A stretch of DNA of 64,000 nt from NCBI RefSeq assembly GCF_019649055.1, contig NW_026570234.1, forward strand, positions 1,612,001 to 1,676,000, written 5' to 3'. Below, piece by piece: positions 37,812-47,300 of this stretch. This stretch comes from Paramacrobiotus metropolitanus. Taxonomy: Eukaryota; Tardigrada; Eutardigrada; Parachela; Macrobiotidae. The notes beneath the pieces were generated by a model, which saw nothing but the letters and a program-made list of their open reading frames with translations, had not been told where the DNA came from and did not search any database. Numbering within the stretch: position 1 is the first letter of the stretch; each line of letters opens with the position of its first letter. The position numbers were made by a program, and so were the translations under genes.

Positions 37812-38272
37812 AACAGCGGCGCAGTAGTACGCGCTATTTTGTCCGCGGCTGTTTGGTAATTTGAATCTGATTTTCGGCCGACTTTTGTTTCTTCCGTTTA
37901 ATTTTTTAATCTCGTTGAGTTGATCTCATCAATGTCTTAACAAGCAATTCGCATAATTCCGTACAGATTCTCATATAGTCATTAATTTTGCTGGTCGAAC
38001 AGATCTTAATTCGAGTGTTTAATTTGGATTCGTGCAGCATTTGAATAACCGCAATAAAATCGGTGTAACAGAATGCGCAATCATAACAACAGTGAATTCC
38101 AGTACAGAGTGAGAAATTAACCACTTAAAATCAATTATCACACCTGGAACCGTGAATCAAATGCTAAAAACAATTTTAATATTCCATCTTGGGAATAAAG
38201 TTACAGAAACCACCATGGAAACGTAAAAAGAATAGAAAAGAACCTTTAAAACTTGCAAAATGTGTATTCACG

Positions 38273-38343
38273 CAGGATTGAACCTTGCATCTAGGTGGAC
38301 AACTAAATCCTGCTCTTGCCCATACGCTAGCATGGCTATACCA
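38273..38343 (-). other. tRNA-like unit 1 (A-box and B-box)
   Basis: Minus strand: A-box TGGTATAGCC (38334-38343) and B-box GGTTCAATCC (38275-38284), about 59 nt apart. A cloverleaf is not convincing. Confidence 0.45.
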
Positions 38344-38555
38344 CATTTTACTTTTATTTTGGCAATCACCAAAGGCGCTGTACTACGAAAATTCACAATA
38401 GAAGGAGGATTCACCACCGTATTAGCTGATAAATCTAAGATTTCACCCTCATAATGAGCGCAAAATTCGTGCCGGCTGCGGGAATATTCCCACGAGAGTG
38501 CCAACAAAAATATAAAAACGAAAAAGTAGGATGTCAAAATATGCAATTTAGTTTT

Positions 38556-38632
38556 AAGGGGTTTCGAACCCGGAACCTTCATTGCACCTGTTGTTGTGGT
38601 TCAACAGTTCAGTGCACTACGCCACTACAGTC
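38556..38632 (-). other. tRNA-like unit 2
   Basis: Minus strand: A-box TGGCGTAGTG (38615-38624) and near-consensus B-box GGTTCGAAACC (38560-38570), 54 nt apart. CTGTTG and CAACAG form a stem at the anticodon-arm position. An oligo-T run (TTTTT) follows within about 60 nt. The acceptor ends do not pair. Confidence 0.55.
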
Positions 38633-38769
38633 TGCGAAGTTAGACTTGAAATTCGCTCCTCGGAAATGATCATAAAATTGCCAATCTCAAAGCCAACATA
38701 ATACTGCATATAAATTTAAAAGTATAAAACCGAAAAAAGAAGGTTTTTAAATTAAACGAATTAACTCTT

Positions 38770-38842
38770 GGAGATTTGAACTCTAGACCTATAGGAAGCG
38801 GGTCGGTATGGATTCTCAGTCAAGCCACTACGCCACAAGGTG
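38770..38842 (-). other. tRNA-like unit 3
   Basis: Minus strand: A-box TGGCGTAGTGG (38825-38835), 11 of 12 to the pol III consensus, and B-box-like AGTTCAAATCT (38772-38782), 54 nt apart. CTTG before the A-box can pair with CAAG after the B-box. CTTCTTTTTT follows. Confidence 0.55.
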
Positions 38843-38869
38843 CTCTACGCTTAAGCCGAATTAGAATTA

Positions 38870-38895
38870 ACACCGGAAGCGCCATGTCGTGTATA
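38870..38895 (-). other. Internal copy of the LTR end / primer-binding-site junction
   Basis: The plus-strand blocks ACACCGG and CGCCATGTCGTGTATA (16 nt exact) match the junction of the 5' LTR and priming site at 55152-55178, with only the 3-4 bases between them different. It sits between tRNA-like units 3 and 4. Confidence 0.7.
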
Positions 38896-38987
38896 TTTAA
38901 TCAGACTGCAAGAGGCATTAAACCTTGACACTTCTTCCCACAAAGGTACAAAAATATAGGGCAGGAAAAATGTAGTTTTTAACATGC

Positions 38988-39075
38988 AGCATGCAACCCT
39001 GAGATTAAGACTAGCCGTTAAGGAGGTAGAACATGAGGCGAATGGCCATCATTGATAGCCACTGAACTACAAAGT
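38988..39075 (-). other. tRNA-like unit 4
   Basis: Minus strand: A-box TAGTTCAGTGG (39059-39069) is excellent; the B-box position (GGGTTGCATGC) is degraded. Box spacing is 71 nt. Confidence 0.4.
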
Positions 39076-39261
39076 CATTCGAATACAGACAAACAGACGA
39101 CCAAGTGCAATGTTAACCATTGAGTGTGTATACAATTTTACACCCAGCTCTTTGAGTTTAATTCTAATATTCTGGGGACTGTTGACAATACTTTTCCCAA
39201 GACGAAAACAAAAATATAGAACGAAAAAAGTAAGTCTTCTCAAAATTGCAAATTAGCTGTA

Positions 39262-39340
39262 AGGGACTTGAACCCGCACCCGTTTCATTTCCCCTTTGCT
39301 GCAGTTCAACGGTGCAAAGCACTATACTACGCTGTTCTAC
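39262..39340 (-). other. tRNA-like unit 5
   Basis: Minus strand: A-box TAGTATAGTG (39320-39329) and B-box GGTTCAAGTCC (39264-39274), 55 nt apart. A GGG/CCC T-stem is present. CTTTTTT follows. Homologous to unit 2 over about 170 bp, including the downstream sequence. Confidence 0.55.
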
Positions 39341-39473
39341 GACAGTTATTTTTGAATTCGCTCATCGGAAATGATTGTAAAATTACAGCGGTCAACGGCA
39401 ATGCACATTTGATGCTATTTTAACAATATAAAACGCAAAAAAGAAGGTTTATGAAAATGCTTTTTAATTTTTA

Positions 39474-39555
39474 ATGGATTTGAACCCAGGGCCAGCAGTA
39501 GGAAAACGGATTCGCCTGGTATTGTCCTCACAGCTTAACCGGTCGACTACAAGAG
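39474..39555 (-). other. tRNA-like unit 6
   Basis: Minus strand: A-box TAGTCGACCGG (39539-39549) and B-box GGTTCAAATCC (39476-39486), 63 nt apart. Followed by CTTCTTTTTT. Downstream sequence homologous to that of unit 3. Confidence 0.5.
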
Positions 39556-39725
39556 TCATCGGCAAAAATAGCACTAAAAACACTGCTTACGGTGTTAATA
39601 CTCGTATCGACGCCTCTCAACGGTGATTCACCCAATATTTCGCATATTAAGTCCCATGAATAAAAATATAACGATTCATAAAATAAAAACCAAAAATGAA
39701 GATATTTACAAAATCGCGTTTTTAT

Positions 39726-39792
39726 GTGGACTGGAACCTCCGACCTCCAATGACGAAGCAACGGAAGCCTCTACTATACTAGCGGGGTCGCT
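39726..39792 (-). other. tRNA-like unit 7
   Basis: Minus strand: A-box TAGTATAGTA (39772-39781) and B-box GGTTCCAGTCC (39728-39738), 43 nt apart, the spacing of a normal class I tRNA. The opening GACCCCGCTAGTATAGT is similar to tRNA-Asp/Glu genes, but arms and acceptor are imperfect. Confidence 0.5.
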
Positions 39793-40325
39793 CTACGTAA
39801 ATATTGAAAAAGCGTCAGCACCGAAAACGTACACCTAGTCAATGGTAGATGTGCCAGAAGCCTACCCACCCAAGCAACCAACTGCGTGAAAACCAATACA
39901 ATGTCCCAACGGAAGTGGAGTCTCATGCGGTTATGCGTTACATTGTCCAAAAATTACCGACAACAGCAGCGACAGCGGCTACTTAAACTTTATTAAATTC
40001 GCAACTCTCCTAATAAATGACTAAGAGAACCCGCAACAGAATACAACGGAACATCCATAATGTGCAGACCGTACGCAACTAACCAAGCAAAAAACTAAAC
40101 GATAAAATGCTCGGACTAGCCCAACGAAGATAAAGAGTGGAAAACTAAAAAGATCCACAATATGAGATCAGCCGCAAGTAAGTACAATCATAAGGGTAAA
40201 AGAGTAGAAACGCGTAAAATCCATACGCTTAAAGTAACGCGCTACACACACTCCATTCACAACAGAAGGTACTCTGGGTCACCGTGCGAAATCCACCTCC
40301 GAAAAATCCATCCAAGGATGACACA

Positions 40326-40508
40326 TCACGGGGTCTTTGGAGGAAGCTTAGACACAGCCTCCTTGACGGCAATTCTGCCACGCTCGAAACGTTGTTGGGC
40401 TTCGGTGCGTTCAGCCATCTTCTGAGCGACTATCTCCGTCCATGCCGTAACACGGTTCTCCAGCGCCTGCTTGGCTGCTTTCTTCTTCTCATTAGCCGGC
40501 GGTGACAT
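40326..40508 (-). CDS. Small accessory frame, 60 aa, lysine/alanine-rich helix
   Basis: MSPPANEKKKAAKQALENRV starts a single charged helix, with further Lys/Glu/Ala-rich sequence to KLPPKTP. It could be a small basic protein or an exon of a longer gene; no family recognised. Confidence 0.35.
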   Translation of the reverse strand: MSPPANEKKKAAKQALENRVTAWTEIVAQKMAERTEAQQRFERGRIAVKEAVSKLPPKTP

Positions 40509-40773
40509 AGTGATGCGAAAACCACAACAATGTAAAGAACGAAATGAGACAAAAGTTATCGCAACGATATCGGGCGTATCAATGAATCGGAATGGTATAG
40601 TTTAAATTTTTACCAAAATTTACACTGGGATACATTCAGGATAAGAGCTTGACAGCCGCCCACGCTGGCGACCGCATACTTCGTAACCAGCGAAGTCCAC
40701 TAACACACGGCCTACGGCAGAGCGTGTGTATTGCAGCAACACTTCTAAACGTTGTCAGCCACTTCACTAGAGT

Positions 40774-40796
40774 GTGTATATTAAGATAATATACAC
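40774..40796. repeat. Small perfect hairpin
   Basis: GTGTATATTA and its complement, with AGA between, in the non-coding part between two accessory frames. Confidence 0.7.
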
Positions 40797-41140
40797 TCAG
40801 CAAATTACAACTTTTAATTCATGAAATGCAGGATTTTCCGAACATTCTAGAACCTGTTTCAATGCTTTAAACTTCCACAAAATTACCGCAACATCCACAG
40901 CATTATGCTATCGATACAAAATTCACAAAACAGAGCCAGGACAGTAGGCTCAATCACAACTGGAGGAAGAGCAAGGCAGCGTTCAGTTTAAACGCTCAAA
41001 ACGCAGCAGCTATGAAATTATACACGCTGAGACATGATTAAAGACGCGCAAAAAGGCACAGAACAGCAGAGATTTAACAAAAGAGCCCTCAAATCCTCTG
41101 GCGTGCTTTACAAATACAAACGGCCGATCGGCAAAAATCC

Positions 41141-41967
41141 TCACTTCCAGTAGTTGTGGGGAATGCCACGGAGAACATGGCGCTGCACTACAATGTGTTC
41201 ACGCTTCTTCTTCGGTTTCTGGTCGATACCGAAATCTTCATCCACCCACAGCATATCCGCAGGCAAGAATTCCGTCGGATCCTTAAAATCGAGCTTGTTC
41301 TGTGCCCACCAGTCATCCAAATCTAAGTCTGGCTCTTTCCAATCTTCAAGATTACCAGATCCCCAGATGTTTGGAACAGGCTCATCAATTTCGGCAGGTG
41401 ACTCTTCGATTTTCACCACCAATGCAGCTGGCTGTTGAACTTCAGGCTCAGACCAACGAATACGGCCACAAGAACCCGGACCGAAGTTCTCGCAGTCCAC
41501 ACAGCAGAGTTCTACCTCCCATCGTTTCTTCTGTTCGGCCTCCGCGGCCTTTTCAGCGTTCCAGCGGAGACGACGAGTGCGGGGAGATTCCGGTCTCGGT
41601 GGCAGCGGCGATAAATTCATACCCGCACGAATGCGATCTGCAGCTGCACGGCAAACCAGCGTATCAGGTCCTGGCCAAATCCCAACTTCGACATAATACA
41701 ATTCCGTTGAGTCAGCTCGGATGATACGCTCTTCGATATCGACAAGCTTCTCATAATTGGCGGGATCTTCGACTATCACAAGAACAGAGACACATTAATC
41801 AGCTTTTGAAAAGGGAGAGAAAACAATCCCGAACATCGGAGCGATACAACGCGACTCAACTGGAGGTAATCGAAAAAGCACTTACGGCGCAGTTTCTCCG
41901 CAAACTCGTCCGAAACAACGCGGCCGAAAGAGTTCTTAAACCCAAAAGTACCGTTGGTTAAATCCAT
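41141..41967 (-). CDS. Accessory protein with one intron (237 aa), unknown
   Basis: Two segments, 41967-41886 and 41772-41141, flank a probable GTAAGT...TAG intron of 113 bp with matching phase. The short first exon encodes MDLTNGTFGFKNSFGRVVSD. The rest contains a cysteine cluster (CCVDCENFGPGSCG) that could bind a metal, an acidic Trp/Asp-rich stretch (NLEDWKEPDLDLDDWWAQNK) and a basic end (KPKKKREHIVVQRH). No family recognised. The intron lies in the sense direction of the element. Confidence 0.6.
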
Positions 41968-42551
41968 CTTTGAAGCCGAACGAATATAAAATTGGGACCA
42001 ACGCGAGAAAGTCAAAATTTAGAGATGCGCAGAAACGCGGGCGAAAATCGACTGACAAGTCTGAACAAGAAAAGTGCTAACGCACCGCAATTTAGACCGG
42101 AAACAGCTATATGCAGTCAAACTGCCACTGCCCTAACATTTAACGACAGACGGGCGGTTGCTACAGTGACAAAATTGTTTACATGTTAAAACCTGAAGAC
42201 TTGCATTTTAAGCTGTCATTTTGTATGTTAAATCGTTTTCCATCGGATTATCTGCCAAATTCTGATTTTAAACCACCGGAGAAGTCTATTTTAACTGGTT
42301 TATTACTGAACAGCCAAATCTGCGTTCCAGAGAATGAATGGTAAGCCACTTCATAGAATAGCTGCACGTTGCACAGGCTGTAAAAATAACGATAAAAAGC
42401 TAATTGTGAACGGAAAACAGGTTCTGTACAGAATTCTATAGACTTGGAGTAAAATGCTCAACACTAAAGATAATGCTCCTCCGTAAAACGAAAATACAGA
42501 AGCTAAACTAAAAGGGCGCTAAAACAGGGCTGTGATTGCAGGAAATCATCA

Positions 42552-43247
42552 TCACACCGCAGCGCCCATGTTATCGTCGTCGTCATCACGGCGTGGACGA
42601 TGGCGTTTGGCAATTGAAGCATCCAGTTTGCCCGGGCCACGCTTCTCCTGTCCTTCACGTAACAGCCAACGAGTTTGTTGCAGTTGCTGCTGTTGACGGG
42701 ATGACGAGCGCGGATCCGCTGCATTCAAACGCTCGAAATAGCGCTGCTCCGCTTCCAAACGGTGATCCTCATCAATATTGGAAACCAGTTCCTCGATATG
42801 CTGGTTATACGCGTCCACGAGCGTAACAACGGCACCATGATCTCCCGTTTCTCCTGGAACATAATCCAATGCAGTGAGAAACTCGACAGGATTGCGCACC
42901 ACGTTGATGCCGTAGTTCCGACGGAGTTCACACACAATTTGCCCGATGAGCCATCCTTGACGGAAATCCACACGCAGGTAACGCAACAATGCATAGTGTG
43001 CGTCCTTTGAGAGATCCAAAGTGTGGACGAAGCGGTTATATTTGTCCACGGTCATTTCTGAGCCATTATGATAAATTTTGCCGCGAAAACGCAATCGAGT
43101 CTCTGGATGCAACTCCACATAATCTCTGTCCGGATTGTAGGGACGATTGATGACCAAACCAGACGGGGGAATATAACTCTTTCCTCCACGAGCATAGTCG
43201 TACGGGAGACGGACGAAGGCCACAATCCACCATGCAGATGGGACCAT
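42552..43247 (-). CDS. Accessory protein frame, Gln/Arg-rich C-terminus, unknown
   Basis: A 231-aa frame containing GGKSYIPPSGLVINRPYNPD, KIYHNGSEMTVDKYNRFVHT and a helical region to RRNYGINVV. The C-terminal third has a Gln run (SSRQQQQLQQTRW), a basic patch and an Asp run near the end. Another open frame (43405-43052, start MHRPKVPSHPSFTHEDTTSS) lies just upstream on the same strand; how the two relate is left open. The central part vaguely resembles the 34300-35828 protein. Confidence 0.5.
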   Translation of the reverse strand: MVPSAWWIVAFVRLPYDYARGGKSYIPPSGLVINRPYNPDRDYVELHPETRLRFRGKIYHNGSEMTVDKYNRFVHTLDLSKDAHYALLRYLRVDFRQGWLIGQIVCELRRNYGINVVRNPVEFLTALDYVPGETGDHGAVVTLVDAYNQHIEELVSNIDEDHRLEAEQRYFERLNAADPRSSSRQQQQLQQTRWLLREGQEKRGPGKLDASIAKRHRPRRDDDDDNMGAAV

Positions 43248-43747
43248 TCAAATGTTGGTTCAGGCCATCCAACATGAGGATCAGGGTACATTGGCGGCTG
43301 AACATCGGCCAAGACATCTGCCAAAACCTGCACCGAATCCTCCGAGGAACTCGTAGTATCCTCATGCGTGAAGGAAGGATGCGACGGTACTTTGGGGCGA
43401 TGCATTGCAACAACGTACAGTGATTTCAGTTACAACTTGGGCGTATAAAAGGAGGAAATTCGGACGATGCTGAACGCGAATTGACAACTAACATTAATCT
43501 TGCAGGTAGGAATATCATTTGCGGCCAGCTATCAGCGGCTTTCCGCTGTCGATATGCCGAAAGAGCAACGAACGCTACTACGTCATCGCGGACTGTCCAA
43601 TGGCGAATGCGGCTACTCAATCCGTACGTACATACAGATTTAATGGGCATTTTCCAGACAATTTTAATGCGTTAAGGAATAAAATTTCAACTCTTTAGAA
43701 TTTAAAAATAAAAGAAATATACATATTTACACGGCCGATCAGCTTTT

Positions 43748-44293
43748 TTAATCATTACTGCATAGTGTACACACGCTGTTAAATTTTTGTAAATCCCGCT
43801 TCATTTCCGGCCAATAAAATCGCAGATTCTTGTACAAATATTCATACGGTGAAATGGCGCTATTATATTTATGTACTAGACGACGATGTACCGATTCCGT
43901 TAAAATTTTACGCCACTGATAGGGAATTAGAATTTTAGGAATTCTTTTGGCGATGTCTTCCTTCTCACCATAATGGCAAATAATGCCTTTAATTTTCAGC
44001 ACTAAAGGAAGATGCCAGGCCGCGTATGCGGATTCTTCCAGAGTGCAGTCTCCATCAACAACGGCGTCCCACAACATCATGTCACTACACTCCATCTGGC
44101 GATACCTCCAGAATTCCTGCTTATCAAGGGCGTCATCGGATATTACGCCTTGTGGCCAAAACTGCTCAATTGGGCGTGCCCAAGCCGGAACTGGGAGAGT
44201 TCTGTCTTCTACAACCGCAGAAGAAGTTTTTACTGGCTGTGCCGGCCCAATCTCCATTGCGTTACAGGTTATTGGCGAAGTATCACTGGCCAC
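43748..44293 (-). CDS. Accessory protein with integrase-type H2C2 zinc module (181 aa)
   Basis: Directly downstream of pol. The C-terminal 60 residues carry HRRLVH ... YKNLRFYWPEMKRDLQKFNS ... CTLC, an H-x4-H / C-x2-C arrangement like the N-terminal zinc domain of retroviral integrases. There is no DDE catalytic core, so it is not an integrase. The N-terminal part (WPQGVISDDALDKQEFWRYR) resembles the region before the zinc module of the 652-aa protein. It looks like a duplicated module kept as a separate protein; a role in binding DNA or integrase is inference. Confidence 0.65.
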   Translation of the reverse strand: MASDTSPITCNAMEIGPAQPVKTSSAVVEDRTLPVPAWARPIEQFWPQGVISDDALDKQEFWRYRQMECSDMMLWDAVVDGDCTLEESAYAAWHLPLVLKIKGIICHYGEKEDIAKRIPKILIPYQWRKILTESVHRRLVHKYNSAISPYEYLYKNLRFYWPEMKRDLQKFNSVCTLCSND

Positions 44294-44382
44294 TGGGGCA
44301 ACTAGTTCAGATTGGCCCCTCCCGGCTGGGATACATTCAGAATAGCCGGTTCTCTATCATTTGTGGCCATGCGCTTTTAGCA

Positions 44383-47300
44383 TCAGCCGACGGGTCTCTT
44401 TACGCTTTTGTCGTTCATCTGGTTCACAAGTCTTTCCACAGGTTTCACCACACGCCCGGAGCGGGTTTTAAGCAATGGAACCGCTTCCATCTGGTTATCC
44501 AGATATTCAGCGTACTCAGCATCAAGGCGCGACGATGCTGAATCAACGGATGGAATCACCGGCGGCGGCGCGGGCGCCTCAACTAACTCATCGGGGCATT
44601 CCTTCTCCACACAATCGAGCAACTTCGGTAAGTGCTCGTCTTGCAGTATAGTATCAACGTCGCGGAAATTATACGGCTTTAAACGGCTGACATGTACAGT
44701 GTCAGTTTTGACATTTCCGCGCCGGTTACTTTTAACTACATAATGCACTGGTCCTGACTGACGCACGATTTCCCATCCAGCAGTCCAACGGGGCATAAGG
44801 GATGGATTTTTCCCCACTTTCGATGGTAACACGTATACCAAAACTTGATCTCCCGGTTTATACGATACATGTGAAATATTTGCATCGTAACGAATTTTGT
44901 CCTTAAGTTTATGGCGAAACTCTTCTGCATTCACCAAGTCCAGGGCCTCACCAAGGCCGCGCTGCATCTGCTGTACATATACATGGGCGGGAATCACAAA
45001 ATCCTCTTCAAACGGCAGGAAGTTATTTATCGGTAAGCGCATCTCGGTGCCGTGCATCATGAAGAATGGTGAGCGGCCCGTTCGCTCCACAACCTCACTG
45101 TTAAATGCCGCACAAAGTGCTGGGAGGAATATATCCCAGTCACTTTGCTGCTCATTCACATACTTCGCTAGCGCCTTCTTGATTTCCCCTACGCGTTTTT
45201 CAACCAGACCGTTACCCTGCTGGTGGCCTGACGCCGTCGGTGCGTGAGCAACACCAGCGAGAGCGAGAAGCTCTCGGAACATCTCAGACATGAAATTACT
45301 GCCGCGGTCTGAGGTAATGTGTACAGGCATACCGAAGACCGTGAGAATACGACGATAGAAGAACAACGCCAATGTGGCGGCATCATTTCTCTCAACTGCC
45401 TCAGCCACAATGTATTTGCTCCCGTAATCAACAGCGATTATTATGTTTTTATTTCCAGATTCCGTCGTTGGGAGGGCCGGAGCAACATCGATGGCCCAAA
45501 CTAACCGAGGAGGAACCGTCGGATTGGACTGGAGAGCACCGGCCGGTGCCGTAGCAAGAGGATTTTGTGCAAGGCACGCCGGGCAAGAAGCGCAATAACT
45601 TTTAACAGACTCAAACATACGAGGCCAATAAAAATACTTGTACATCCTTTTATAGGTGGCCAGGACGCCCAAGTGTGCTGCTAACGGGGAATCATGGTTA
45701 TCCTGAAGGAACTGGAGCCGCCAGTGAACAGGTACATACATGCAGTAATAGATCTTCCGGTTTAATTCGAACTTGTAGTATACAACGCCCTGTTTCACCA
45801 CAAATTTGTTTAGATGTAATTTCTCGTGGTCTGACATCTTTTCCTTTTTATTCTCTAGGAGCAGTCGCCATCGGATAATTCGCGCATCGCGAGACTGCTC
45901 TTCAGCCCAGTATGAGGCCTTGTCATCCGTAATCAACTTTTGGACTTTATCTGCGTCAAATGCCTTCATGTCTGCCTCGGACACTGCCTTCACTTCCGCC
46001 GACATCATTTCAAAGCGAATGTCCACATAATCTCGCTCCAGAACCGCGAAGCAACATTCAATCATCGCCATATCACCGGCGAAAGGGTAAGTTTGCCGAT
46101 AATCGAATTCGATGTCCGAGTCGTCGGAATCAGGTTCTGGCTGTTCACCTGGATTTCTGCTTAAGGCATCAGCAATAACGTTCTCTTTGCCAGGTATGTG
46201 TACCGGTTTAGTATTAAATTGCTGGATATACAACGCCCAGCGCCCAAGGCGGCCAGCGGCATCGCGCATATTATTTAAAAACACTAATGCTTGATGATCC
46301 GTTTGTACTTCGAACTGATAATCGGACAAATAATGTTTCCATTTCTTTAAAGCACAGATAACTGCGTAAGCCTCAAGCTCGGTAGGGAAGTAGAGCCTTT
46401 TCTGCGTTTCAGTCAACTTGCGGCTTAGATACGCGATAGGACGCCAATTTGTCGGCACATCCGTCGGTTTATCCTTGGGACATTGCATAAGAACTGCACC
46501 CACAGCAATAGTACTGGCATCGACAATAACTCGCGACAAAGCCTCCGGATCATAACGAGCCAAGACCGGCGCCGTCACCAAGGCCTCCTTCAATTGTTCC
46601 ACAGACCTACACTGATCCGTTCCCCATTCAAAGGTAACTTTTTTAGGAATCAACTTTTGAAGCGGCTCCGCAATCTCTTGAAAATTCTTAATAAATTGAC
46701 GATAATATCCCACCATGCCTAGGAAACGCAGTATATCTTTTTTGTCTTTTATAGGGCCAAATTCCTTAACCGCCTGGATCTTCTCTGGATCAGTACTGAT
46801 ACCGAACTGGTCAACCGTGTGACCCAGGAACGTTATTGAATTTACAAATAATTCTGTTTTTTCAGGATTAATGGTCCAGCCGCATTCCTGGAGCCGCAAA
46901 AAGAGCTCCTGTAAGTCTCGCATATGATCAGCCAGGTTTTTACTGAAGACAATAATGTCATCAATAAAAACTAATACGTTCCTCCACTTCATGTTCGCAA
47001 GCGTCAAATCCATGGCGCGCTGGAAAGCCGAAGGCGCGTCCTTCATCCCAAAAGGTAAGACTTTGTATTGGAACGTGAACTCTTCACCAACCATTGTCGT
47101 TTTGCATCGGTCTTCTGGTTTGATTTTAATTTGCCAAAAGCCACTCTTTAAGTCTATCTTGCTAAAGACCGTTGCTTTATCGAGGGCATTTAATATGTCG
47201 TCAACTCTGGGAAGCGGGTAACTGCTGCCCATTAATCTTTCGTTAAGCTTACGGAAATCCACGGTTAAACGCCGGGATTTATCCTTCTTCTTCACTATGC

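Noticed and set aside
38273-39792. Functional tRNA genes
   Set aside because: A- and B-boxes are good but acceptor stems do not pair and box spacing is often too long, so I call them tRNA-like units only.
32980-44293. An envelope gene among the accessory frames
   Set aside because: None shows a signal peptide, transmembrane anchor or fusion-type segment.
44026-44541. Plus-strand frames opposite the 181-aa accessory gene and the end of pol
   Set aside because: Antisense shadows; the minus-strand frames carry the recognisable zinc and integrase motifs.
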